A stretch of DNA of 34,842 nt from contig JAEEUR010000018.1 in NCBI GenBank assembly GCA_016290595.1, forward strand, positions 1 to 34,842, given 5' to 3'. The position numbers and the translations under genes were made by a program. How positions within the stretch are numbered: position 1 is the first letter of the stretch; each line of letters begins with the position of its first letter. The notes under the pieces were generated by a model. That model had not been told where the DNA came from, did not search any database, and was given only the letters and a program-made list of their open reading frames with translations. Source of the stretch: Lachnospiraceae bacterium. GTDB lineage: Bacteria > Bacillota > Clostridia > Lachnospirales > Lachnospiraceae. This document shows, one piece after another, positions 11,169 through 18,959 of the stretch.

Positions 11169-11177
11169 AGTATAGCA
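11169..11177 (-). promoter_or_regulatory. Extended -10 promoter of the pgk-tpi operon
   Basis: TGCTATACT on the minus strand is an extended -10 (TGn plus TATACT). No good -35 hexamer is seen at the expected distance, which is common with extended -10 promoters. It lies between the gap terminator and the pgk-tpi start and gives a leader of about 50 bases. Confidence 0.5.
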
Positions 11178-11190
11178 TATCCCGGCGCAG

Positions 11191-11234
11191 AAAAAAAGAG
11201 GCGGAGCCCGGAAAATCCGGATCCTGCCTCTTTT
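11191..11234 (-). terminator. Intrinsic terminator after gap
   Basis: An imperfect stem (AGAGGC...GCCTCT, with an inner CCGG/CCGG pair) is followed on the minus strand by seven T. It starts about 17 bases after the gap stop. The A-run on the other side could let it work in both directions. It separates gap from the pgk-tpi operon. Confidence 0.85.
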
Positions 11235-11251
11235 CGCTCATCGCCGCCTGA

Positions 11252-12259
11252 TTACAGCTCGGCAAAGTACTTGATGGTGCGGACCATCTGGCTGGTGTAG
11301 GAATACTCGTTGTCATACCAGGAGATGATCTGAACTTCGGTCAGGTTCTCGTCGATCGGCAGCACCATGGTCTGGGTGGCGTCGAACAGAGCGCCGGCCG
11401 TCATGCCGATAACGTCGGAGGATACGATCTCATCCTCGGTGTAGCCGAAGGATTCGTTGGTGTTGGCCTTCATGGCGGCGTTGATCTCCGCTACGGTAGG
11501 CTTGCCTTCCACGACCGCGAACAGCTGGGTCAGGGAACCGTCGGTGACGGGCACGCGCTGGGCGGCGCCGATCAGCTTGCCGGACAGCTCCGGAATGACC
11601 AGGCCGATGGCCTTGGCGGCACCGGTGGAGTTCGGGACGATATTCACGGCGGCGCTGCGGGCACGGCGGAGGTCACCCTTCCTGTGCGGGCCGTCTAAGA
11701 GCATCTGGTCGCCGGTGTAGGCGTGCACGGTGCACATGATGCCGCTCTTGATGGGAGCCAGCTCGTTTAAGACCTTGGTCATGGGGGCCAGGCAGTTGGT
11801 GGTGCAGGAAGCCGCGGAGATGACCTGATCTTCGGCGGTCAGGATCTGATGGTTGACGTTGTAGACGATGGTAGGCAGATCGTTGCCCGCGGGAGCGGAA
11901 ATAACGACCTTGCGGGCGCCGGCGTTGACGTGCGCCATGGCCTTCGCCTTGGAGGTGTAGAAACCGGTGCACTCCAGCACCACGTCGACCTTCAGCTTCT
12001 TCCAGGGCAGCTTGTTGGCGTCCTGTTCACGGAAGACGGGGATCTTCTTGCCTTCCACTTCGATATAATCCTCACCGGCAATGATGTTGTTGCGGTGGGC
12101 ATAGCGCTTCTGAGTGGAATCATACTTCAGCAGGTGGGCCAGCATCTTGGTGTCTGTCAGGTCGTTGATGGCAACAATCTTGTAGCCCTTCATGTCGAAC
12201 ATCTGACGGAAAGCCATACGGCCGATGCGTCCGAAACCGTTGATTGCAACTCTTACCAT
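11252..12259 (-). CDS. gap: Glyceraldehyde-3-phosphate dehydrogenase, type I
   Basis: This enzyme oxidises glyceraldehyde 3-phosphate to 1,3-bisphosphoglycerate with NAD+. It is 335 residues long, normal for the family. The Rossmann start [13 protein letters not shown] is present, and the active-site block [12 protein letters not shown] places the catalytic cysteine at residue 152. [15 protein letters not shown] and [13 protein letters not shown] complete the signature. The start ATG has GAGG upstream. The gene is monocistronic by sequence: its own promoter lies about 190 bases upstream and it ends at a strong terminator. The following pgk-tpi operon has a separate promoter, so gap can be expressed at a different level from the lower glycolytic genes. 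Confidence 0.97.
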   Translation of the reverse strand: MVRVAINGFGRIGRMAFRQMFDMKGYKIVAINDLTDTKMLAHLLKYDSTQKRYAHRNNIIAGEDYIEVEGKKIPVFREQDANKLPWKKLKVDVVLECTGFYTSKAKAMAHVNAGARKVVISAPAGNDLPTIVYNVNHQILTAEDQVISAASCTTNCLAPMTKVLNELAPIKSGIMCTVHAYTGDQMLLDGPHRKGDLRRARSAAVNIVPNSTGAAKAIGLVIPELSGKLIGAAQRVPVTDGSLTQLFAVVEGKPTVAEINAAMKANTNESFGYTEDEIVSSDVIGMTAGALFDATQTMVLPIDENLTEVQIISWYDNEYSYTSQMVRTIKYFAEL

Positions 12260-12337
12260 TTTGTTACCTCATTCCTTCTTTATATCTTTTCTTTTTCTTC
12301 CAGTTCAGACCCGCCGATACCTTCCGGCCCCCGGTCG

Positions 12338-12363
12338 TTTACGGTAAACAAAAATACCGTAAA
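12338..12363 (-). promoter_or_regulatory. Inverted repeat in the gap leader
   Basis: TTTACGGTA and TACCGTAAA form a perfect 9-bp inverted repeat with an 8-base loop. It lies between the predicted gap promoter and its ribosome binding site, so it would be an RNA hairpin or a DNA operator within a leader of roughly 180 bases. No regulator can be named from the sequence. Confidence 0.4.
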
Positions 12364-12444
12364 GCCCAAAGCTTTCCGATATTGACGCTTTTCGAACTCT
12401 GATTTTGCTGCAAGAAGCGCTGCGGTATCCCGCAGGCCTCGGAT

Positions 12445-12453
12445 ATTATAGCA
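12445..12453 (-). promoter_or_regulatory. Extended -10 promoter of gap
   Basis: TGCTATAAT on the minus strand is a perfect extended -10 element. The -35 region is pyrimidine-rich and poor. Transcription from here would give gap a leader of about 180 bases holding the inverted repeat at 12338-12363. Confidence 0.6.
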
Positions 12454-12596
12454 CAGCAGAGAAAAAAAGGAAGATTTTGGAGCAAAAATGTTAAAAACCT
12501 TGATTTCTTAAGTAAAAAGCTGCGTTCCTCCCCACGGGCGCGCCGTTTGTCACTCTTTTTTGCGCGGGAAGGCGCCTTTCCGTGAAAGCATCCTCC

Positions 12597-12630
12597 GGCG
12601 GGGCGGCCCGGAAAGCCGGGCCGCCCCGCC
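12597..12630 (-). terminator. Very GC-rich hairpin directly after pcp
   Basis: A perfect 15-bp stem of G and C with a 4-base loop begins at the base after the pcp stop codon. It is not followed by a T-run, so it may protect the 3' end, act with a factor, or be a weak terminator. The 12454-12596 stretch between it and the gap promoter shows no gene. Confidence 0.5.
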
Positions 12631-13227
12631 TTATTCCGCGAGGACCTTCAGGCAGATCTCCAGCGCTCTTACGTCCTCTTCCACGCTCAGGGACGGATAT
12701 TTCCCCTCCCGGCTCTGCTCCGGCAGATACGGCACGTGGAGAAAACCGGCCTTCATGCCCGGGAACTCCCGCGCCGCCAGGCACGCGGCCGTATAGAACA
12801 CCGCGTTGCAGACGAAAAGGCCCGCCGTGTTCGATATCTGCACGGGAAGGCCCGCCTCACGCAGCGCAGCCTCCAGCTTCCGCAGCGGCAGCGTCGAAAA
12901 GTACGCCGTCTCCCCGCCCGGAACAAGCGGCTCGTCCGCCGGCTGAAAGCCGTCGTTGTCCGGGATGCGCCCGTCCATGAGGTTGACGGCGATGCGCTCC
13001 AGGCTGATGCCGCTCCGCCCGCCGGCCTGCCCGACGCAGAGCACCGCGTCCGGGCGGTCCTGCCGGATCAGGTCCTCCAGCTGCACGGGCGCCGCACGGA
13101 AGCTTACGGGCAGGCAGTGCCGGATGAGCTCCGTGCCTTCCGGCGCCTTCACGCGCCGCACCGCCTCCCCGGAGGGATTGATCGTTTCGTTGTCAAACGG
13201 CTCGAAGCCGGTCAGAAGGATCTTCAT
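12631..13227 (-). CDS. pcp: Pyroglutamyl-peptidase I
   Basis: This cytoplasmic cysteine peptidase removes N-terminal pyroglutamate from peptides. It is 198 residues long, slightly shorter than the usual ~215. It shows the family start ILLTGFEPFDNETINPS, a glutamate in ISLERIAVNLMD (E77), the catalytic cysteine in NTAGLFVCN (C140) and the catalytic histidine in GFLHVPYLPEQ (H164), so the triad is complete. It is a single-gene unit with a near-consensus promoter, a hairpin in the leader and a very stable hairpin right after the stop. AGGAAAGAG upstream of the ATG is a spaced ribosome binding site. Confidence 0.95.
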   Translation of the reverse strand: MKILLTGFEPFDNETINPSGEAVRRVKAPEGTELIRHCLPVSFRAAPVQLEDLIRQDRPDAVLCVGQAGGRSGISLERIAVNLMDGRIPDNDGFQPADEPLVPGGETAYFSTLPLRKLEAALREAGLPVQISNTAGLFVCNAVFYTAACLAAREFPGMKAGFLHVPYLPEQSREGKYPSLSVEEDVRALEICLKVLAE

Positions 13228-13243
13228 AATAGGTCTCTTTCCT

Positions 13244-13278
13244 GACGGGGAAGCAGGTTCTCCGCTTCCCCGTCTTTT
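13244..13278. promoter_or_regulatory. Hairpin in the pcp leader (11-bp stem)
   Basis: GACGGGGAAGC and GCTTCCCCGTC form a perfect 11-bp stem with a 9-base loop. In the pcp transcript it lies wholly between the predicted start and the ribosome binding site. On the plus strand it is followed by TTTT and would look like a terminator for antisense transcription. It may adjust pcp translation or mRNA stability. Confidence 0.5.
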
Positions 13279-13287
13279 GATGCCTCC

Positions 13288-13316
13288 ATTGTAGAAAGCC
13301 GGGCGTTTTCTGTCAA
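13288..13316 (-). promoter_or_regulatory. Sigma-A promoter of pcp
   Basis: On the minus strand TTGACA (13316-13311) is followed after 17 bases by TACAAT (13293-13288). Transcription would start near 13281, giving a leader of about 54 bases that holds the 11-bp hairpin. Confidence 0.75.
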
Positions 13317-13404
13317 GGGCGGCCGGATCGGGAGGCCGTGTCGACGGTACGTCCTGTTCGGTTTTGGGGAGTCAGAATCGAAAAGAACCTGACAAACAAT
13401 CCGC

Positions 13405-13432
13405 TTGACAGGCAGTACCCCCCCCCTATAAT
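13405..13432 (+). promoter_or_regulatory. Sigma-A promoter with a nine-C tract in its spacer
   Basis: TTGACA (13405-13410) and TATAAT (13427-13432) are both perfect consensus boxes but only 16 bases apart. The spacer contains nine consecutive C at 13418-13426, directly against the -10. Gain of one C would give the optimal 17-base spacing, and loss would weaken it, so this is a plausible slipped-strand switch for the lipoprotein gene downstream. Confidence 0.7.
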
Positions 13433-13456
13433 ATAAAGGCAAGGAGGTGGCCCGTA

Positions 13457-14380
13457 ATGAAAGCTCTCAGAATATGTCTCGCCTTATTCCTGGCATTGCT
13501 CTGCCTGTGCAGCTGCGGCAGGCAGAATGCGGAAGAGAGCACGACTGGGCAGGAAAAAACGGTTCCAGCGTCTTCTTCCCAGGAGACAACCGCTTTACCG
13601 GCCGAAACGGTTTCCGCACAAGAACACGAAACAACCCCGGCGGCCGCTCCGGAGGCTTCGCGTGAGGGAAGCGCCAGCCGTCATGCCATGACGATAAATG
13701 AAATGATCTCGCTGGCTCCGTGCATCTTTACCGCGAAATATGAAAGCGGTCCGGACGTAAGCGGCCGGTATGATTTTACCGTCCTCGCCTGTTTCCGCGG
13801 AGATCTGACGGGAACGCAGTCCGTGAACTGCTTTGATTTTACCCCCGACAAAAACGCCGAATATCTGTTTTTCGCAGAACGTTTTGCGAACGTCATGAAT
13901 GATACGGTTTTTCTTGTGATCGACGATTATGTTCGGGAAACCGGCAGCGGCCTGCAGTCTCTTTCCATTACGGACCTGAAAGACCGGACCTACGGCGGGC
14001 TTCTGTCGGAACTGCCCGCCCTCGTTCAGGCTTTTCCCTCCGCCAATGAGGGGGGCGTCATCTCAGACTATATTCACTCCAACGATATCCGGGTCATTGC
14101 CGAGGAGGCAGACGCCGTGATCCTGGCAACGGTGGAAGCCATTCGGAAAACCCTTGATGACCGCGTCTGGTGCCGCTTAACGGATATCACCTGCCTGAAG
14201 GGCGTGACCGTATCGTCTGAATCTATCGTCGTCGTTCCGCTCGGATCCGTTCAGGAAGGGGCCTCTTATTATTTCTGCCTGACTGACGTCGGCGACAATA
14301 TCGGCTTCATCATCGCCGCCCCCGGCAGCATCTACCTGCCCGAATCCGAAGAAGGTCAGTACCTGTCCTCGCTGAAATAG
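13457..14380 (+). CDS. Lipoprotein of unknown function with duplicated domain
   Basis: The product has 307 residues. A signal peptide ending in the lipobox LCSC places the lipidated cysteine at residue 20. A Ser/Thr/Glu/Pro-rich linker follows to about residue 72. The rest appears to hold two related units: one starting at ISLAPCIFTAKYESG with a following DFTVLACFRGDL, and one starting at AEEADAVILATVEAI with a following LTDITCLKGV. Both have the pattern of a strand ending in A, a variable loop, then a strand ending in a Gly-containing turn. AAGGAGG precedes the start. I do not recognise a named family. The promoter carries a poly-C tract, so expression may vary between cells. Confidence 0.8.
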   Translation: MKALRICLALFLALLCLCSCGRQNAEESTTGQEKTVPASSSQETTALPAETVSAQEHETTPAAAPEASREGSASRHAMTINEMISLAPCIFTAKYESGPDVSGRYDFTVLACFRGDLTGTQSVNCFDFTPDKNAEYLFFAERFANVMNDTVFLVIDDYVRETGSGLQSLSITDLKDRTYGGLLSELPALVQAFPSANEGGVISDYIHSNDIRVIAEEADAVILATVEAIRKTLDDRVWCRLTDITCLKGVTVSSESIVVVPLGSVQEGASYYFCLTDVGDNIGFIIAAPGSIYLPESEEGQYLSSLK

Positions 14381-14408
14381 CTTCTCTTCAGCCCTTGTTC
14401 GTCCGGCT

Positions 14409-15353
14409 TTACAGCGCCCCTTTCGTCCTGAGGTACCCGATCAGCTCCCCGTGGATGGAGGGGCTTTTTCTTTCCGTATAGGAGAGCCAGATGTTCCGGA
14501 AGGCGAGCGGATCGTCCAGCTAGTAAAAGACCACGCTGTCGTTCGGGGCAACGTATTCCGGGATCGTGTCCCGGAGGAGCGTGACGCCCTGGCCCTCGCA
14601 GACAAGATAGTAGGCGGTCATCATCTGCGTAAGAAGGAGCTTCACCGAAGGCGCGAAGCCCGCGTTCGCGCAGATCTTTTTGGTGCGGGCGTTCAGGTCG
14701 TTCCGTTCGTTTAAGAGCAGGAAGGGCACGCTCACAAAGCGGATGAGCGGCACCGGCGGCTTTCGGCAGCCGGGCTCGTTCCGCTTTAAGAAGGCGTCGA
14801 AATCGTAGCAGTAGGCCGCCAGCTCTTCGTTGATCTGATAGCGGGCCGGCACCGCCAGCACGATCTCCTCCCGCGTCCAGGGCTGCGTGACGATCTGCGG
14901 ATGCTCCGGCTTTTCGACCGCCAGCGCGGCGTCCAGTTCCCCGTGCAGCAGCTTTTCAGTCAGGGTGCCCGGCTCCGCTTCCGCGAAGGTCAGCGTGATG
15001 TCAGGGTGCCCGTCCTGAAAGTCCTTCAAGAGCTGCGGCAGCAGATGCGTGCAGAAAAACATGGAGCCGCCGATGGTCAGCGTCTCCGCCGCCGCGTGGC
15101 GGATCTGGTCGAAGCGCTGCCGGCTCTCCTCTTCGATCTCAGCAACACGCTCTGCCTGCTCCACATAGAACTGCCCGGCTTCGGTCAGGGTGAGAGGCGA
15201 GGTGGAGCGGTCAAAAAGGGCCACGCCGAGCTGCCGCTCCACCTCCTTAACCTTGGTGCTCAGCCAGGGCTGTGAAGTGTGCAGTGCCAGCGCCGCTTTG
15301 GAGAAGCTCTTTTCGCGCGCGACCGCGCAGATATAGTCTTTGTATTGGAACAT
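14409..15353 (-). pseudogene. LysR-family regulator interrupted by an in-frame TAG codon
   Basis: ATG 15353 opens a frame with a LysR winged-helix domain (SFSKAALALHTSQPWLSTKVKE, then LTLTEAGQFYVEQA) and most of the effector-binding domain. A TAG at 14520-14522 follows DSVVFY at residue 276 or so. In the same frame the next 36 codons continue as a typical LysR C-terminus (LDDPLAFRNIWLSYTERK, then IHGELIGYLRTK) and end at TAA 14409-14411. The gene is therefore full length except for one nonsense codon, which a single C-to-T change from CAG would explain. The truncated product could still bind DNA. It is transcribed away from the FAH/SDR/amidohydrolase genes, its likely targets. A GTG at 15368 is an alternative start, but ATG 15353 follows the GAGGAGG better. 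Confidence 0.8.
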
Positions 15354-15368
15354 ACCCCTCCTCTTCAC

Positions 15369-15437
15369 ATTATAAGAATTTACATATAACGTATTCGCAT
15401 TTTCGTAATTTACAAGGGTTCCTTATACCGATATAAT
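15369..15437 (+). promoter_or_regulatory. Divergent regulatory region and promoter of the FAH operon
   Basis: TTTACA (15409-15414) and TATAAT (15432-15437) are separated by 17 bases and would start transcription near 15444. The upstream 40 bases are AT-rich and hold a direct repeat of AATTTACA (15377-15384 and 15407-15414, 30 bases apart), the second copy overlapping the -35. This fits a LysR-type activator binding site between divergent genes, though the precise operator is inferred. Confidence 0.55.
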
Positions 15438-15526
15438 GATAGCGTAAAATGAAACACTCCGCAAGAGGCTTTCACAAAAGATCCTGCGGTCCTCAAAAAA
15501 AGCAGTCAAAGCAAAGGAGATTCCGA

Positions 15527-16453
15527 ATGAGACTCGCAACCATCAAGCTGGGCGGTAAGGAAGTCGCCGGCATCGTCACAGAGAAGGGCATCCTGCCGAT
15601 CCACGCGTTAAACGCCGCGAAGGGCACCGCCTGGAAGGAAGAAATGTATGAACTCATCACCGCCGGACAGGTGAAGGGCTTAACGAACTGGTACAACGCC
15701 GGCGGCAAAGAAGAGCTGGCGCAGATCCCCGGCACCGTCCCTTACGAAAAGGTCGTGTACGGACCGCTGTACCGCAATCCCCGCCGGATCTTCGGCATCG
15801 GCTTAAACTACGTGGACCACGCCGGCGATATCGGCGACGCCGCGCCCCAGGGCTTCCCGGGCAGCTTCTTCAAGATGGCCGACACCCTGATCGGCCCCGG
15901 CGACGAGATCCACATGCCCGCCATGAAGGAAGCCTTAAAGACCACCGCCGAAGCCGAGCTGGGCGTGATCTTCTCCAAGGACTGCCGCGACGTTTCCGAA
16001 GAAAACTGGCTGGACGCGGTCGCGGGCTACACCACCATCCTGGACATGACCGAGGAATCCATCTTAAAGGGCAACGAGTTCTTAAAGGGCAACCCCCGGT
16101 ATCTGTGCATCGTGAAGAACTTCCCGACCTTCTTCTCCTTCGGCCCGCAGCTGGTCACCCCCGACGAGGTGCCGGACGTTTTGAAGCTGGAAGTCCAGAG
16201 CGTTCACAACGGTGAAGTTTACGCCAAGAACGTGGTCGCCAACATGACGCACCGTCCCGCCCGCCTGGTCTCCCTGCACAGCTCCATCCAGGGCTGGCTG
16301 GCCGGCGACATCCTTTCCACCGGCACCCCCCGCGCCTTCGGCCTGGCTGACGGCGACATCGCGGAATGCCGCATCTACGGGCCCGACGGCTTCTCCATGG
16401 AACCGCTCGTCAACCCGGTCGTGGATTTAAAGAAGCACCCGGAAAAAGCCTGA
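15527..16453 (+). CDS. Fumarylacetoacetate hydrolase (FAH) superfamily protein
   Basis: The product has 308 residues. It has a small N-terminal domain, then a catalytic domain from about residue 85 beginning IFGIGLNYVDHAGD. The acidic metal ligands of the family are visible in TAEAELGVIFSKD and in GYTTILDMTEES. The fold is shared by fumarylpyruvate hydrolases, acylpyruvases, 2-hydroxyhepta-2,4-dienedioate enzymes and sugar-acid dehydratases, so the exact substrate is not fixed. I chose ATG 15527 with AAGGAG seven bases upstream; an earlier ATG at 15449 sits at the predicted transcription start without a ribosome binding site. The SDR gene follows 61 bases downstream, and LysR is divergent, so this is likely a catabolic operon for an oxo- or hydroxy-acid. 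Confidence 0.88.
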   Translation: MRLATIKLGGKEVAGIVTEKGILPIHALNAAKGTAWKEEMYELITAGQVKGLTNWYNAGGKEELAQIPGTVPYEKVVYGPLYRNPRRIFGIGLNYVDHAGDIGDAAPQGFPGSFFKMADTLIGPGDEIHMPAMKEALKTTAEAELGVIFSKDCRDVSEENWLDAVAGYTTILDMTEESILKGNEFLKGNPRYLCIVKNFPTFFSFGPQLVTPDEVPDVLKLEVQSVHNGEVYAKNVVANMTHRPARLVSLHSSIQGWLAGDILSTGTPRAFGLADGDIAECRIYGPDGFSMEPLVNPVVDLKKHPEKA

Positions 16454-16514
16454 AAAACCCCGGCACCCGCCGGAAGAAATAACTGAAAACAAGATTAAAT
16501 TTGGAGGAAAGAAA

Positions 16515-17309
16515 ATGGATCTCGGATTAAAAGACAAGGTCATCGTATGTTTATCGTCTGCCGCCGGCATCGGCCGCGGTATCGCCAAGGAACTGGCCCG
16601 TGAAGGCGCAAAGGTCGTCATCACCACCGCCGAGCCCTTCAAAAAGGATCTGGACGCCGCCGTCGAAGAGATCGAGAAAGAGACCGGCAACCGCCCTTAC
16701 GTTTATCTGTCCGACATCAAGGATCCCGACAGCTTAGTCAAGCTGATCGACGATGCCGCGAAGGATCTGGGCGGCATCTACGGTCTGGTCAACCTCTGCC
16801 CCGGTCCCAAGGCCGGCGGATTTGACGCTGTAAACGAAGCCGACTGGGCCGACGGCTATGAGAAGTGCCTGCACAGCTACATCGTCGCCATCCGCGCCGC
16901 CCTGCCTTACATGAAGGCCGCCGGCGAAGGCCGCATCTTAAACAGCACCTCCTCTTCCATCAAGCAGGCGCTGGACAACCTGATCATCTCCAACACCTTC
17001 CGCATGGGCGTCGTCGGTCTGTCCAAGTCCCTGGCCCGCGAGTTCGGCAAGGACAACATCCTGGTCAACACCATCGGCCCCGGCCGCATCTACACCGACC
17101 GCATCAAGTACCTCAACACCATGCGCGCCGAAAAGATGGGCATCACCGAGGAAGAATACACCAAGCGCGATTCCGCGGACTTCCCGCAGCGCCGCTATCA
17201 GACCGTGGAGGAGATCGGCCGCCTGGCCGCCTTCCTGATGAGCGAAGCGAACGGTTCTCTCACCGGTCAGGCCTTCCTCTGCGACGGCGCCATGACCACG
17301 GCGTATTAA
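16515..17309 (+). CDS. SDR-fold oxidoreductase lacking the YxxxK catalytic motif
   Basis: The product has 264 residues with a Rossmann fold. The nucleotide loop SSAAGIGRGIA (residues 14-24) replaces the usual TGxxxGIG but keeps the GIG core. ILNSTSSS near 141-148 supplies the usual catalytic serine region. Where classical short-chain dehydrogenases have YxxxK before the GLSKSLA helix, this protein has SNTFR (159-163), so both the Tyr and Lys are replaced. Other SDR members carry such a Ser/Arg variant, and their chemistry is not well fixed; it may still reduce or dehydrogenate a substrate, or may only bind one. GGAGG precedes the start. It follows the FAH gene and a terminator comes after it. 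Confidence 0.85.
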   Translation: MDLGLKDKVIVCLSSAAGIGRGIAKELAREGAKVVITTAEPFKKDLDAAVEEIEKETGNRPYVYLSDIKDPDSLVKLIDDAAKDLGGIYGLVNLCPGPKAGGFDAVNEADWADGYEKCLHSYIVAIRAALPYMKAAGEGRILNSTSSSIKQALDNLIISNTFRMGVVGLSKSLAREFGKDNILVNTIGPGRIYTDRIKYLNTMRAEKMGITEEEYTKRDSADFPQRRYQTVEEIGRLAAFLMSEANGSLTGQAFLCDGAMTTAY

Positions 17310-17327
17310 TAACGTCACAGAAACAAC

Positions 17328-17356
17328 GAGCCCCGCTTAGCGCGGGGCTCTCTTTG
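17328..17356 (+). terminator. Intrinsic terminator after the SDR gene
   Basis: GAGCCCCGC and GCGGGGCTC form a perfect 9-bp stem with a 5-base loop, followed by TCTTTG. The short T-run suggests partial read-through into the amidohydrolase gene 39 bases further on. Confidence 0.75.
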
Positions 17357-17394
17357 CTAAGAAAGCACCATCAATAAGCAGGGAGGAAACATTT

Positions 17395-18546
17395 ATGATC
17401 ATCCGAAACGCCGTCATACACGACGCGATCCACAAAAGACCCTACCGGGGCGACATCCTGATCGAGAACGGCAAACTCGTCTCCGTCGGCCCCAAGACCG
17501 ACCGGGAGGACGCGGAAATCCTCGACGCCTCCGGCCTTCACGCCTATCCCGGCTTCGTGGACGCCCACAGCCACATCGGCCTGGACGGCTACGGCGGACC
17601 GACGGGCACGACCTTCGACTACAACGAAATGAACGACATTTTGAGCCCGCAGCTGCGCGGCATGGACAGCTACTACGCGCAGGACGCCGCCATCCCGATG
17701 GCCCTGGAGGGCGGCGTGACCACCGTCGCCACGGGTCCCGGCTCGGCCAACGTCCTGGGCGGCACCTTCCTGGCCGTGAAGCTCCGCGGGAACACCGTTG
17801 AAGAAGCCATGATCAATCCGGCCGTTGCCATGAAATGCGCCTTCGGCGAGAATCCGAAGCGCTGCTACAAGGACAAGAGCGATTCCACCCGCATGACGAC
17901 GGCCGCCAAGCTCCGCCAGATCCTCTTCGAGGCGCGCGACTACATGCTCCGCAAGGAGGCCGCCGGCGACGATATCACGAAGCAGCCGAAATTCGACATG
18001 AAGCTGGAGGCCTTGATCCCGGTCTTAAAGAGAGAGATCCCGCTCAAGGCCCACGCGCACCGCAGCGACGATATCATGACCGCGCTGCGCATCGCGAAGG
18101 AATTTGACCTCAAGATCACCATCGAGCACTGCACGGAAGGGCATCTGATCGTAGAAGAGCTGAAGGCTGCCGGCGTGCCCGTCGCCGTGGGTCCGACCCT
18201 GACCAACGCCTCCAAGCTGGAGCTCTTAAACAAGTCCTGGACGACGCCGGGCGTGCTGGCGGCGGCCGGCCTTTCGGTCTCCATCATCACGGATGCACCG
18301 GTGATCCCGCAGCAGTATCTGCCGCTCTGCGCCGGCCAGGCCGTCAAAGCCGGCATGGATCCCTTCCAGGCGCTGCAGGCCATCACCATCAATCCGGCGC
18401 GGCACATCGGGATCGAGGACCGCGTGGGCAGCCTCGAAGCCGGCAAGGATGCGGACGTCGTCCTGACCGACGGCGACCCGATGGTCAGCGACACCTGCGT
18501 TAAATACGTGATCGTGGACGGAAAAGTTCTGGTGAAGAACGCCTGA
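17395..18546 (+). CDS. Metal-dependent amidohydrolase (imidazolonepropionase-like)
   Basis: The product has 383 residues and the TIM-barrel amidohydrolase pattern: GFVDAHSHIG early (the HxH metal pair), KAHAHRSDDI and TIEHCTEGH (further His ligands), and SIITDAPVIP (the conserved Asp). The C-terminal strand domain DADVVLTDGDP closes it. This matches the COG1228 group, which contains imidazolonepropionases and related cyclic amide or dipeptide hydrolases. The substrate is not identified. GGAGG precedes the ATG by eight bases. It lies behind a leaky terminator after the SDR gene and ends at its own strong terminator. With the FAH and SDR enzymes it may open and degrade a cyclic amide or lactam, but that is inference. 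Confidence 0.9.
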   Translation: MIIRNAVIHDAIHKRPYRGDILIENGKLVSVGPKTDREDAEILDASGLHAYPGFVDAHSHIGLDGYGGPTGTTFDYNEMNDILSPQLRGMDSYYAQDAAIPMALEGGVTTVATGPGSANVLGGTFLAVKLRGNTVEEAMINPAVAMKCAFGENPKRCYKDKSDSTRMTTAAKLRQILFEARDYMLRKEAAGDDITKQPKFDMKLEALIPVLKREIPLKAHAHRSDDIMTALRIAKEFDLKITIEHCTEGHLIVEELKAAGVPVAVGPTLTNASKLELLNKSWTTPGVLAAAGLSVSIITDAPVIPQQYLPLCAGQAVKAGMDPFQALQAITINPARHIGIEDRVGSLEAGKDADVVLTDGDPMVSDTCVKYVIVDGKVLVKNA

Positions 18547-18566
18547 TCAACACAAGACCTGAAGAA

Positions 18567-18611
18567 AGGGCCTGTGAAAAAATGAGCGAATCATTTTTCA
18601 CAGGCCTTTTG
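18567..18611 (+). terminator. Intrinsic terminator after the amidohydrolase
   Basis: A stem of about 17 bp (18569-18585 with 18590-18606, tip loop a few bases) is followed by TTTT. It ends the FAH/SDR/amidohydrolase region and marks the edge of the AT-richer island that follows. Confidence 0.85.
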
Positions 18612-18697
18612 CTATGTCCAATCGTGTAATCAAAACCACATTGGATTCAAAAGAGCGCATAATCCCCCTTTCCCCATAGATCAGGTTCTTTGGAACC

Positions 18698-18868
18698 CTA
18701 TGCGGCAGATGAAATACGAGCTTTCTTGTTGTGATATTTATACAGGTTGTGACCGATAGAAACCAATAAAACTTTTCCTTCTTTTGTTTTTGCTCCGTTT
18801 GTTGACTGTTTATTCAAAAAGTGTTGTGAGCGCAAATCTGTGCACACTTTGTGCACACCTTTGGCCAT
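18698..18868 (-). mobile_element. Transposase C-terminal fragment (IS remnant)
   Basis: A minus-strand frame of 56 codons from ATG 18868 to TAG 18698 ends in GKVLLVSIGHNLYKYHNKK, which resembles the tail of IS1182-type DDE transposases (a hydrophobic stretch, then GxNLYKxHNK). No ribosome binding site is evident, and upstream in the same frame there is a stop, so this looks like the last piece of a transposase whose catalytic part is gone. A GGTTC/GAACC hairpin follows its stop. The family is my recollection of the C-terminal pattern, not a search result. The 18869-18959 stretch between it and the next promoter shows no gene. Confidence 0.45.
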
Positions 18869-18959
18869 TGATACGGAAAACTACTCCTGACGCTTACTGA
18901 GGGCTATATTACCCTACTGATACTTTCCCATACCAGTCCAAAAAAGCACCGACAACGCC

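Noticed and set aside
14451-14714. Plus-strand frame across the LysR amber codon
   Set aside because: It is antisense to the LysR effector domain and to its continuation beyond TAG; it has no ribosome binding site.
18839-18858. Two TGTGCACAC repeats spaced by 11 bases as a possible operator
   Set aside because: They lie within the transposase-tail frame and may be chance coding repeats. No neighbouring promoter depends on them.
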